A stretch of DNA of 64,000 nucleotides, from NCBI RefSeq assembly GCF_003265705.1, contig NW_020312787.1:9626311-9690310 (forward strand), in the 5' to 3' direction. A model generated the notes under the pieces. The model saw nothing but the letters and a program-made list of their open reading frames with translations. It did not search any database and was not told the DNA's origin. This document shows, one piece after another, positions 23,311 through 34,205 of the stretch; position 1 is the first letter of the stretch; every line of letters starts with the position of its first letter. The translations under genes and the position numbers were made by a program. The stretch comes from Callorhinus ursinus (taxonomy: Eukaryota > Chordata > Mammalia > Carnivora > Otariidae).

Positions 23311-23679
23311 CAACTGGCTTGGTTTATTTTTATAAAAATATTAAGTTTTTGGAGGGCAAGGCCTTGTCAGTAATGAGTTGGTCTCTTGGACTTACTACTG
23401 ACTTGGTGAAGGATTGGGAAACACTTTTTTGACATCTTATAAATTATCTGGAAAGGAAAGGGCACTATAGACTTAAAATGATAAGCTACTAGGACTCAAG
23501 GATGGGAATATCTTGTGCACAGAGATAGCAGAGTGGAAGCTAGCCGTCATAGTTCACTGGTAAAATATCATAGTAGTGGCTGGAAAACATTTATTAATCA
23601 GACTTCTGAAAACTTTTTACTTCTATGCTAAGTTTAAAAATAAACTAACCATTTAATGTTTTAAGGGTTCGTTTCTTAA
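23311..23679. other. Unique sequence between L1s
   Basis: No gene or repeat recognised. Confidence 0.5.
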
Positions 23680-24760
23680 GAAAAATAATTAGCACACAGT
23701 GATATTGACATTTTTGGGTGTGTAATCCTGTGAGTTTTAATACATGGGTAGATATTTATAACCACCACCACAATCAGATTATTGGGAGTGGCTGATCCCC
23801 ACCCGAAATTGGGGTGGGGATCAGAATGTGGAACAGTTATATCTACCCACCAAACTCCTTTATACTAACCCCTTATACTCAACCCCTGGCCACTACTGAT
23901 TTGTTTTCTGTCACTTTAGTTTTGTTTTTTTTTTTTTAAGGGTTGTGTAAATGCAATCATACAGTATGAAATTTGGAGATTGGCTTCTTTCACTCAGGAT
24001 AATGTCCTTGAGATTCATTCAAATTGTTATATCAGTGGTTTGCTCCTTTTTATTTCTGAATGAATCTCATTGTATGGATATATCATACATCCGTTGTTGT
24101 TTACTCACTTACTGAAAGATATTTGGGCTGTTTCTAATTTTTGGCTATTATGAATAGAGTTGCTATATAAACACTCTTGTATAGATTATTGTGTGGATAT
24201 AAATTTTTGTCTCTCTAGGGTAAATATATAGAAGTGGAATTGTTGGGGCATGTGGTAAATGTATGTTTCACTTTATAAGAAACTGCCCAAAACTGTTTTG
24301 TGAAGTGTCTGTATCATCTTTACATTTTTACCAGCGATATATGAGTGATCCAATTTCTTCACATCCTCGTTAGCACTTGGTGTTGTCAATATTTTTTATT
24401 TTAGCCATTGTAACAGGTATGTGGTGATATCAGGGATTGAATCTGCCTTTCCCTAGTGGCTAATGTTGAGCATCTTCTTGTTTGCTTATTTGCCATCCAA
24501 ATCTCCTCTCTGGCTAACTATCTGTTACAAGTCTTTTGCGTGCTTTAAAATTGTTTTTTTGCTTTTGTTTTTGTTTGTTTATTTCTACCATTGAGTTTTG
24601 AGAATTCTTTATATATTCTGGATACAAGTCCTTTGTCATATATGTGGTTAGCAAATATTTTCTCCCAGTTTTTAGCTTGTTTTTTATTCTCTTAGACGCG
24701 TCTTTCATAGAGAAAAAGATTTTAATCCTGGTGAAGTCTCAGAATTTGTCTTGACTACTC
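23680..24760 (-). mobile_element. L1MB/MC-like element
   Basis: Antisense L1: 'acacagtgatattgacattttt', 'cttctttcactcaggataatg', 'tgtttctaatttttggctatta', 'tagaagtggaattgttgggg', 'atttgccatccaaatctcc' and 'gcaaatattttctcccag'. Dead relic. A 48-bp foreign insertion with a hairpin sits at 23777-23824. Confidence 0.88.
23777..23824. other. Templated insertion with perfect hairpin
   Basis: Inside the L1, 23777-23809 repeats 20761-20793 (27 identical bases, one mismatch, then five more). It is followed by an inverted copy: CTGATCCCCACCC (23792-23804) and GGGTGGGGATCAG (23812-23824) are exact reverse complements with a 7-base loop. Confidence 0.85.
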
Positions 24761-24879
24761 TGTGAATGCTGATTGATTACTCAACCTCCCAACCTCCCTC
24801 TTATCTAATCCCCCTGTATTTGGTCTCCATGTCCAAGTCTGAGGACTTTCCCCTCACCGCACCTGCTCATGAAAGTCAA

Positions 24880-25345
24880 TTCAATTACATATGTTATGTT
24901 CGTGTATATATGTATATTAAATATAAATTATATAATGTAAATACTTTTAAAAAAAGATTTGTTTATTTACTTCAGAGAGAGAGCAAGAGAGCCTGGTGTG
25001 GGGAGAGGGCAGAGGGAGATGGAAAGAGAACCTCCTGCAGACTCCGGGCTGAGCCCAACCCCAGGCTCAATCTCATGACCCGGAGATCACCACCTGAGTT
25101 GAAACCAAGAGTTGGACACTTAACTGACTGCACCACCCAGGCACCCCGGTAAATAAATACTTAATTTGCTTTTAAAAACCAATTGAACATTTGGCATGTT
25201 CGTTATGTTCCATACACATTTTTTGAGTCATATACCCTTGGAAGGTAAACACTTGTCCTTTTTGCCTTTATTCTGAGCTGCACCCCACATCTGAGAAGAT
25301 GACAGAGTATCATCCCTGGAAGGGATAATTAGAGTCCTGATAGTA
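24880..25345. repeat. Unassigned repeat, copy B (split by a SINE)
   Basis: Outside the SINE, this resembles 21625-21865: 'tataatgtaaatac', 'cttttaaaaaccaattgaacatttgg' and 'catccctggaagggataatt' occur in the same order. Family not recognised. Confidence 0.4.
24940..25160 (-). mobile_element. Can-SINE, older subfamily
   Basis: Antisense SINE, body about 24951-25147: 'aagatttgtttatttacttcagaga', 'gaccaggctcaatctc'-type middle, 'aactgactgcaccacccaggcacccc'. Its direct repeats are short: TAAATACTT near 24939-24947 and 25152-25163. Diverged relative to the others. Confidence 0.92.
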
Positions 25346-25485
25346 AATGTGTGGTCTCTGGATCAGCGCCGTCAGCATTACTCGGGAGTCTAAGAAATTC
25401 ACTCTCAGACCCTACCTCAGGCCTGTGAGTTAGAATCTGCATTCTAATGAGATCTCCAGGTGCACATTAAAGTTTTCGAAGCAAA
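25340..25485 (+). repeat. MER5A-like hAT fragment
   Basis: 'gtggtctctggatcagcgccgtcagcatta', 'ctgtgagttagaatctgcatt', 'gatctccaggtgcacattaaag' follows the MER5A order; the 5' terminus is missing. Confidence 0.75.
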
Positions 25486-25499
25486 GCTGTACAGTCCTT

Positions 25500-25625
25500 T
25501 GGCTCTCACTCTTATTTTCTAAACAAAGAAACTGAGGTTGAGAGAGAACAAGGATGCCTCCGAGCCCAGGGCAGCTCGTGCTAGAGCCCGGATGAGAACC
25601 CGGCCCTCTACCCCCACGGCCGGTG
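25500..25625 (-). repeat. MIR SINE fragment
   Basis: In antisense, 'aaacaaagaaactgaggttgagaga' then 'tagagcccggatgagaacccgg' match MIR. Confidence 0.7.
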
Positions 25626-26954
25626 TGTTCACTGCCGCCACCTGCCTCCAGCATTTTGGATGACAACGCCAATGTCAACTTCTCCCTTCTCCTCCTAGCC
25701 TATTCATGGAACATCAGCCCTTGTCTTGACGTGGTCTTCCTCCAAAAAGACTCCCCTCGTTCTTCCTTCCCAATGTCCCCTAGGGATATCCAACTTTCAA
25801 AATGCAGACTTTCAAATTTTCCTAATGAAATGAACTAAATACTCTTTGGGGGGATGAAGTGAGTTTTCCCCTTGCATTTGTTTACTTCTCCGTAAGCTCC
25901 TGAGATGGCTAACATGCTAGTTGTTAATCACACCATCTGCTCAAACAACACTTCTAAATCATTTGATTCATACTTTTCTTTTTAAGGAATTTTTTTTTCA
26001 GAACAATATGTTTGTGTCTGTGTTACTCCCATCATTTGGCAATGCAGTATGAGCTATTTAAACTTTCCTATTTATTGTAAATGGCTTTTCAATCAGCAAA
26101 TATTTTTTTAAATGTGCACACACCACAAAAAAGCTGTGTCTACTGACTTTTCAAACATTGGAAACAGTAGAAAAATCTGTTCCAGTCTGTCTGCTGTCAA
26201 ATTTTTAACCATCTGATTATATTTAAATGAAGTGTTTAGGAAGATGATTTATCTGACTGACCCGGAGAAAATTTCCCCCACTGGTCCTGAAGATGGCAGT
26301 GCTGCGCAAGTTAGCACAACCCTTCCTCTACTACACACCCCACCCCCACGAAAGGAATTTCTGGAATGGCAGAAACTGGGAGAGGATTCGCTAAATGTGA
26401 ACCTTCTAACACTTAGCATAAACCTCTTCTGAACCCTGGAACAATTTGGTTTATCTTTTGGTTCTTTTGTTTTTGTTTAAAGCTGTACCCCATGCGTTTC
26501 CTGTTTCCAGCTGGGATCAGAAATGGAAATAGTTTAAAGGTTATTCTCATATCATGGGTAACCAGGAAGTGCCTATATAGTTTACCGAGGAGCTGGTTTT
26601 CACAAGACTGCTTGGCTTAAAAAAAAAAAAATCCTCACAAAAGCTCAACCCGAGATAAGTGGAGCTAAGAATACTAGAGGTTTTGAATGCCTACTGGGAC
26701 CACATCTCTTGGTTTCCTTTCCTCAACAACGGAGGCCTGCTGCCTGACAGACTTTCTATTTCCTTAGCAGGGTCTGGAACAGTGGGTTTAAAGTGACACA
26801 CGCTTAAGCCCTAGGAAGTATAACCCAGAGGACAATTTCTTGGTCCTGTATAGCTAAGGTGTAGGCAGGGAAACAGAGGGGAGATGGGGGCGGGGGTGTC
26901 GATACACACACTTGATTTTTGAGATTGTCAACACTTGATGACAATTCAACTAGC
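25626..26954. other. Unique sequence, no gene seen
   Basis: The part 25.89-26.23 kb is repeat-free and AT-rich with balanced composition and could be conserved, but carries no decisive motif. A G-rich tract at 26884-26899 (GATGGGGGCGGGGGTG) is noted. No exon-like frame. Confidence 0.45.
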
Positions 26955-27240
26955 CAGAAAACATTTATTGAAGACTTAATTATGTGAAAGGCATTCTATC
27001 AAGCACTGTTCTAAATAATCACCAGCACTTATTTATGTGCCATGAACCACCCCCTTGCCAAATGCGTCAGCAACATTTCATTTAATCTTCACCAGAACTG
27101 GATGAGGTAGGCCGTATACCCCCCACCCCCATTTTTTTTTTAACATAAGGAAACCCGAGGGGCAGAGAGGTTAAGAAATGTGCCTAAGATCATGCAACTC
27201 GTAGCTCAACAATATGATTGTTGAGATTCTAAGTCAAGCC
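26955..27240 (-). repeat. MIR SINE
   Basis: Long antisense MIR: 'aaaacatttattgaagac', 'catttcatttaatcttcaccaga', 'gaggggcagagaggttaaga', 'gcctaagatcatgcaactcgtag'. A C-run and a T-run (27119-27142) interrupt it. Confidence 0.85.
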
Positions 27241-27809
27241 TTGTAGCGGGCTCAATCAGTTGCTGCCTTGTGTTTTGATTCACAGATGAACTAGCACAGG
27301 TATCAAGCTTCTCAAGTTGGAATCAGATATATTTGGTACCCATTTAAGAATGTCGGACACTGGGAGACCTAGATCCCAGTATTTTCCTTCTGCTAAGTGC
27401 TATGGAGTTGTAAAGAAGCCAGGCCCGCCGTGACCATGTATGTCATTTGGGCTGGGGAGCTCCACATGGAACAGCACAACCTAAATCCCCTAAGATGTCT
27501 TTCTCCACTGGGATGTCCGCAGAGATCACAGCCTCTTTCTGGGGCTAAGATTTGCTAATGAAGCTACGGACATCAAGGATACCCATTTGGGTCTGTAGTT
27601 TGGATGCCTAGAGATGAAACACACCCAAATTGTCAAACTGTTTTTCCAGTGTATTGTACCACTGCCCAAACTCAGAGAATATCTCAAACTGATTCTGTTT
27701 AATTCCTCATATTTCAATGTGGGGCCTTCTCTTTCATCTTTGTCGCTAAAACAAAGACATATAGAATCTCATTTCCCTTCACTTTGCTCATGAATGTCTT
27801 ACCATACTG
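27241..27809. other. Unique sequence
   Basis: Nothing recognised; the minus-strand frame at 27526-27717 has no motif. Confidence 0.5.
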
Positions 27810-27998
27810 CCTAGGGCTGTGATTCTCGAAGTGTGGTCTCCAGAACTGTAGCATCAGCTTCAGTTGGCAACTTGTTAGAAATACAAATTCTCAGGTCCCC
27901 AGAACTACTGAATCAGAAACTCTAGGGGTGGAGTCCAACCATTTGTGTTTTGACAAGGCTTCTAGGTGATTCTGATGCACATTAATGTGTGAAAAGCA
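27810..27998 (+). repeat. MER5A hAT DNA transposon
   Basis: The best-preserved copy here: 'gtgattctcgaagtgtggtc', 'caacttgttagaaatacaaat', 'actgaatcagaaactctaggggtgg', 'aggtgattctgatgcacatta' in order. Non-autonomous Charlie-group element without coding capacity. Confidence 0.9.
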
Positions 27999-30009
27999 GC
28001 AGACTATGCTGTTTGTTATCTACATGTGATTTGGAAGAAAGAGAGGGAGCTCCCAGTGAGTCACTGGTCACAGTGCTGAGTGCTGTGGAAGGGGGTCCTT
28101 GTTAGCTGCTGTGGGAAGGACAGGTAGCAGAGCCCTAGGCTGGACTGGCTGGTCCGTGAGGTCTCACTGGATCCAATGTCCCCTTCCAGGACTTTTCTCT
28201 CACACCACCTCCCTCTATTCTCCCACTCTTCCCGCAAGCCCTGGGAATTCTCTTCTCGCTTGGAGAGGATGTGGGATGGGAGATGGAGGTATGGTTGAGG
28301 ACAACTTCCTAGGAGTCATCCCAATTTCTTCCAAATTTTTCATTTAGGCTTCTGACAGTCAAAAGCCAGGAAAAGCTCCTTTTTTTTTCCCCCCTACTTT
28401 CGGTGATTATATTCTCTTTCTAAGGCAATGAGCTTGAGATGGCTGGGATGGGAGGTGAAGGGAGGTCAAAGTAGGAAGGGGAATATGTTAGTGTTCCAGA
28501 GTTACTATGGCAACAGAATTGGAATGCAGACTGCTAGGCTTTCCATATTTCTTCCCAAATGTCTTGGGCAGAAATCTGACCACACAGAGATTAGAGGTAG
28601 CTCTGGGTTGCTGAAGGTGATTTGAGAAGCTCCAACTATATCCTCTCAGTGGGAAAATATCTCCTCTATGAAAGATCTAGTGTAACTTAAGTTTCTTCTT
28701 AGAAGTTTATTTTTATGAGTAAAGCTTAGATCCATTCAGGCACTGGTTCCTTAAAATGAAAACACTTCCTGGGGATGCACCTTAGTTTGCCAGGAGCTTA
28801 CCAGGAATACCTTTCCCTTTCTTTCCATCTGTCTCTCCAAGTCGACTCCTCCTAAACGGCCCATCCAAAGTCTAAACTACCTTTACAAATATCTACTCAT
28901 CAGTCCAGCCAATACTGATCACTCCTCTTTCTTACCACCCCATCACTTACATGTTTAATAATTTGTTCACATTCACTTTAGAAACCTCTTTCCTCCTGCC
29001 TTGTTTGCTTTTCTGTTTCAAGTCGGATTACTTTACTTGTAGACACTTTTTTGTCTCCTCTAAAACATCATCTTGCAGGAGATGGGAACCACTTCTGTTT
29101 GTGAGCAAACTACTTCCTCTGTATCACTTCACTATTATGTGAATGCTGAGGTTATTCTTTTCTATGAAGATGGCATTTTATTGTGGTCCTATATTTGGTT
29201 CTGGTCACACCCACACCAGGGACCCAGATGCAGCTAAAAAGTAAGGTTATGGCCAGTGTCTGTCACTTGTGGAAGGGACATGTAGTAGGCCAGCACTGAT
29301 AGTGCAGGAGAACAGTGGGGTGCTATCTCGGTCTTGAGGTTGAAGGAGGTGTTGGGACGTCAGAAATGTGTATGTTTTGAGGGGGAGGTTGTGGTCACAA
29401 GGTGTGTTAAGAATGGGATCTGTCACATGGAAGTCTCTAGTTAAGGTCGAATGATGCTCAGAGACTCCCTAGGGTTCCATAGAGGAGCCTCCAGGTCAGT
29501 AGTACTGCAGGTCAGTAGGAAGAGCTGGGAGGACCGTCCCTCCTCTGACACTTACTAGAGCAGCTCCAGGGGTCTCTGTTTCATCTATTAGGGCTTTGTG
29601 TAAGATTCAGTTCAAAATATAGGATTTGCTGCTGAAAAAATAGTAGGGGAAAAGAGCTCCGTCTTCTTTGTAGTCTAGATTATTTTGATTACTGCATTCT
29701 CAATGTTCCTTTCCCTTTATTGATTCTTGGGATTTCACAAACCTTGGTTGAAAATATCTCAGCTGATCTACGGGAAAAGTTCTTGCTCACATGGAGATCA
29801 CTCCCAGAGGTGATCATGGGAGTGTTGGAGAAAAACAGAGGGAGAGGCCTCCAAGGCAAAGGTAAAACCTGAGGTAGGAACAGAAATCAGGTCACCAAGC
29901 TCCTTCTCCTCACCCTTCTCCTTGTCCCAATTTTTTATTCCAGTGCTAAAGGAAGTTTTTTTTGTTTTAATAAAGATGCTTTTTCCCCCCTTTGAAGTGC
30001 ATTCTCTTC
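27999..30009. other. Mostly unique sequence
   Basis: 28.79-29.15 kb is pyrimidine-rich and could be diverged L2 in the sense direction (weak). No exon, RNA gene or young repeat seen. Confidence 0.4.
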
Positions 30010-30080
30010 TTCAAATATCTAGTAACAGTGCTGGGTGCTCAGTAGGTGCTTAATAAATACTTCTCGAATTAAATTGAATT
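30010..30080 (+). repeat. L2 3' end
   Basis: 'gtgctgggtgctcagtaggtgcttaataaatacttctcgaatt' has the L2 terminal signature. Confidence 0.7.
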
Positions 30081-31607
30081 AAGGACTTTGGTGCTGTTAA
30101 AGAAAAGAGATGCTGAAAGTTGAGGGGAGAATACAAAAAAGGAAGGATCATGGAAGATGAACTTGTCTTTCTTTCCAGATGGTCTCGAAGGCACCACGGT
30201 CAGAAAACCTCCCCTCCCCTAGTTGACTAGGCATGGCATTTGACTTATCTTATTAAGAGTGATATTTTCAGGAATCATAACCCAAAATCTGACAGTGTCT
30301 CAACAACCCAACGCAGCCCACATATGATGCCAAACTGGGTCCCAGAATTCTGATTTTTGGTTTATTTTCAGGGAATCAATGAGTGTATGTGATTTCATTT
30401 CAGTCTCTTTGATTGTCTCCCAGACTGTTCTAGAAAACAGACTTTGGGCTGTAATGTTATTTTATTTTATTTTATTTTTTTATGTTTTAGGAAAATCTCT
30501 TTTCGCTTTTCTCAGTAAAGAAATAAAAAAAAAAAAAGAAAATGGAAAGGTGCTTTGCAGCCAGAGCAGGAGCAGTGGCGGCGGCGGCCACCACTGCCCC
30601 AGCTGCCGCCATGCTTCATAAAACCATCCCAATGGGATGAACGCATTTAGCAGAATGATCAATCCACTGCTGCCATATCACTTCTATTTATAATCTTGGC
30701 AGAGCTACAAATTTCAAGGGTTTTCGGAGACAGAGCAACTCTGTTACATGAAGTGATTTTAGCTCTTATCTTTTCAGAGCTTGAATTCCAGGGAGTGGGA
30801 TCTTCCAGCCTTTAAAGGAATTGATGTTCCTACAGAAGTCAACTAGCTTCCTGCTCACGGGTGATGAACAAGGAAACATACGGACAAGGAAAAGGCCCAC
30901 AAGGGTCTTTTTTTTCTAAGGCATCTTTTTTATTTTTTTAAAGGACTTTATAAGATAGAAACCTATTTCATGTATTTTTGTATGTTTATCCACAGATAAT
31001 AGCCTTAAATCACATAAGGGTTCACTCACACATCTCTCTGCCTCGCCTCAAATTATTCATTTCCAATACTGGCCTCTCTGTTAATTAAATGGTATGTCTA
31101 TGGGGGCATTTCCACTTGAATGATAATTAATGTGTTTTTTCCCAATCCAGCTGCCCATGAACTCTTGGTAGATAAATTGTTTTGTAGCACATATTTGCGG
31201 CTGAGCCTGGATAATGATTTCCTGCTCAACTGAAAAAAAAAAAAAAGTAAACATCATCCAAAGCACAGCATCTCTTCTTTACCTTTTTACAATTTGGGAG
31301 TGTGGGGAGAGGAAGAAAGATACTCCCTAATTTGCAAATAAGATGACCAAAGGAACAAAGTAACCATGATGGAAGCTACACTGACCTTTTGGTAAATTTT
31401 CATAATTATTTGATATCCTTGCCTGTGTCCCTGGTGGTTTTATAAGGCATATGGTTTCTGAGACATGTATAAATTAAGGCTAAGTTATTTAAACGTTTTT
31501 GATTCCAGAGATATGTTAAAATGTGACAAATTTGCTTTTTAATGCACAAAGTCTTTGTTTTCATTTTGGTATGCTATAATGATTTTCTGTGATGGGCAGA
31601 ATATGTC
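30081..31607. other. Unique sequence with one GC-rich spot
   Basis: A CGG-containing GC-rich patch (30560-30612) lies directly after an A-rich run; see findings. Nothing else is recognised. The following 30.65-30.85 kb is repeat-free and might be conserved. Confidence 0.45.
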
Positions 31608-31855
31608 ATCGTGGTTCCAGGCATCAGCTTTGGAATGAGAGCTGCATTTGAATCCTGATTTCACCATTTGGCAACTCTGAGACTGCAGGCAAATTCTTAA
31701 CCTCTTTATAGCTTACTTTGCTCATCCATGAAATGGCAATAATACTAATTAATATCTCCCTTATAGGGCTATTGGGTGGATTAATAGCATTTTTTTATGT
31801 AAAACAAAATAGAATGGTGCCTGGCACATACTAATCATTGCATTAACTATTAATC
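31608..31855 (+). repeat. MIR SINE
   Basis: Near full-length sense MIR: 'gcatcagctttggaatgagag', 'tttgaatcctgatttcacca', 'aattcttaacctctttatagc', 'gaatggtgcctggcacatacta'. Confidence 0.9.
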
Positions 31856-32259
31856 AATATTTAAAAAAAGTTTTAACATTAAAGTAGATTTATGGGAAAA
31901 ATTGTAAAAATTTGTCTAGTTTTATACCACACTCTTAATTAATTGACAAAAGTCTCTGAAAGTGCAATTTTAGCTCCAGAATACTAAAACCTCAGCAGAT
32001 GGATAATTTGGGCATGAAATTTATAGTTTTAATGAATGTGAACCTCAAAAAGAGCAGGTATAGATCAGAATCTGAAGACAGGGGAGAATTGTCCACCCAG
32101 ACAGGTGAATGTCTAAAGGTGAACAACACTCTCACGAGCAGGAAGGGTGAGGAAATCCTTGGGCTGGGACTCCTATCTAAGTATCTTGCTTACATAAACC
32201 CTGTTATTACATTTGCTCAGTGCAGACTTGACCTCCCTTACCCTGAGTGAAAGTGTTAT
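31856..32259. other. Unique sequence
   Basis: No gene or repeat recognised. Confidence 0.5.
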
Positions 32260-32472
32260 AAAAAATCATATAGTGGGGCGCCCGGGCAACTCATTTGGTT
32301 AAGCGTCCGCCTCTTGGTTTCAGCTCAGCTTGTGATCTCAGGGTCCTGAGATGGAGCCCTGTGTTGGGCTCCACACTCAGTGGGGAGTCTGCTTGTCTTT
32401 TTGCTTCTCCCCCTGTTCACTCTCTCTCTCTGTCTCTAAAATAAATAAAATCTTTGAAAAAAATCATATAGT
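32260..32472 (+). mobile_element. Can-SINE with 15-bp target duplication
   Basis: Sense SINE from 32275 ('ggggcgcccgggcaactcatttgg', 'tgtgatctcagggtcctgagat', CT-rich zone, AAATAAATAAAATCTTT tail). AAAAAATCATATAGT at 32260-32274 and 32458-32472. The A-box-like region is altered (caactcatttgg for the usual tggctcagtca). Confidence 0.97.
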
Positions 32473-32877
32473 TAGGAAAAAGGAAATTAAAAAATCTTTG
32501 GCCTTACAGCGCCTCCTTCCAATGCAGAATGAAAAGATTAGGGAAAGTGGCATATCAGAACTGGGTCAGTCTACCAGCTGATGCCAATTATGTTTAGAGA
32601 GCTCTAATCTGACTTGGTTCTTGATAATAGGATCTGAGTGGGGAGTCTCCAAACCAAAACTTTAGCACAGTTGCCTAGTAAATATCTAGAATGGAAGTCA
32701 ATGTCATCTAATTTAGGCAAATCTTTCTGATGAAGGTTTTAGAGAGAAGCGGGTCAACTGGAATTTCCTTTGGAAAGAATGGTCTTCAGAGCTTTACAAA
32801 CACTATAAGACGGACACTTCTTTCAATGCTCCCAAATTTGTCTGGAGGAATTAGGAACCTATAGGTGACCTAGCTAA

Positions 32878-33060
32878 TGTTTATGAAATACTTCTGAGTT
32901 CTGGGCACTGTGTTAAGTACCTTGTGTGTTACTTTGTGTAATCCTCTTTGCAACTTTGATATTTTTCCATACTTTCCCAGCCAAGGAAGCTGAGTTTCAG
33001 ACTTACAGCTCGTAGATAGTAAAGTTGGGATTCAAACCCAGGTAGTCTGGCTTTGGTCTT
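32878..33060 (-). repeat. MIR SINE
   Basis: Antisense MIR: 'tctgggcactgtgttaagtacc', 'ttgtgtaatcctctttgca', 'aagttgggattcaaacccagg'. Confidence 0.8.
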
Positions 33061-33894
33061 TTGTTAGTCTTTTGTTTTGTTTTGATACCGTTAGTTGTAA
33101 CCACTAAATTCCCCTCTGTGATCCCACATAAAATGTTAAAAACACAAGAGTTGGTAAGTATCAATATAGCTTTATTATATCAATTTTAAGACCTAAAAAC
33201 TAATTATCCTGTGAGGTTTCCATACCTATTAACAACAGTGCTGACAATTAGACTAAAATGTGAAATAGCAAATATTGCAATGTTGGAAAATAATGGTCTT
33301 CTTCCACAGTTACTGAGATCACTTTTTTTTGGAGAAGTGAACAAATCCCACAGGTAAAGCTAGTCCTAAATGGAGGCATTTCATTGATATGAAGGCGCAA
33401 TAGTAGCACCTGGAGAAATATCACAGCGAAACCACTGCCGATGCTGGGCATTGCAGTGACCTGCTATGTGAAACGGTGAGTTTCACACTCTGCCTAATAA
33501 TTAAAGCAATTTATCTTCTGGTGGATCTAGGCCATTTTGTTATTTCAACATGAAACTCTTGGGGAATGAAGATGACTGTAGAGAATCTCTGTTGTGCAAA
33601 TACTAATATGAAAAGTAAGTAGGTAATTCTTTGAGATGCCATCAACTATGTGGTCATCTGAACTTTGGTTGCTAAATTGATGTCACTACATATGGACAGA
33701 AAAGACTTACTCAAAAATTAGCAGTAAGGTCACTGAAGCTTTATGACCATCTTGCAGGACCTAAAATGTAGACTACATGACAATGTTTGTACAAGTCCTT
33801 ATCCGGTCCCAAAGGCCAAATTAAGAAACAAGTATGATAAAAGAGTGCCTGCAAAGGCCAAAGGATTCTGATATTATATGGTATGCCATTTCAG
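33061..33894. other. Unique sequence
   Basis: Nothing recognised beyond short chance frames. Confidence 0.5.
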
Positions 33895-34205
33895 TATGGG
33901 TTTGTTCTGTCCAATTCAATACCCACTAGACAGTAGCATGTGGCTACTGAGCAACTGAAATGTGGCTAGTCTGAATTGAGATGTGCTGCGGGTATAAAAT
34001 AAGAACTAGATTTGAGGATTTAGTATGGAAAAAGAATGCAAACCATCTCAATAATTTTAAAATATTGATTATATGTTATAATAATATTTTTGACATATTG
34101 GTTTAAATAAAATATATTATTAATATTAATTTCACCTGTATTTTGTTACTTTTTAAAATGTGGCTACCATAAAATTTGAATTACATCTGTGGTTTACACT
34201 GTATG
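33895..34205 (+). repeat. Mammalian DNA-transposon-like MER repeat
   Basis: 'agtagcatgtggctactgagcaactgaaatgtggctagt', 'taaataaaatatattatta' and 'ttaatttcacctgtattttgttac' match a common mammal-wide interspersed repeat that I recognise but cannot name with certainty (a non-autonomous DNA transposon). Confidence 0.65.
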
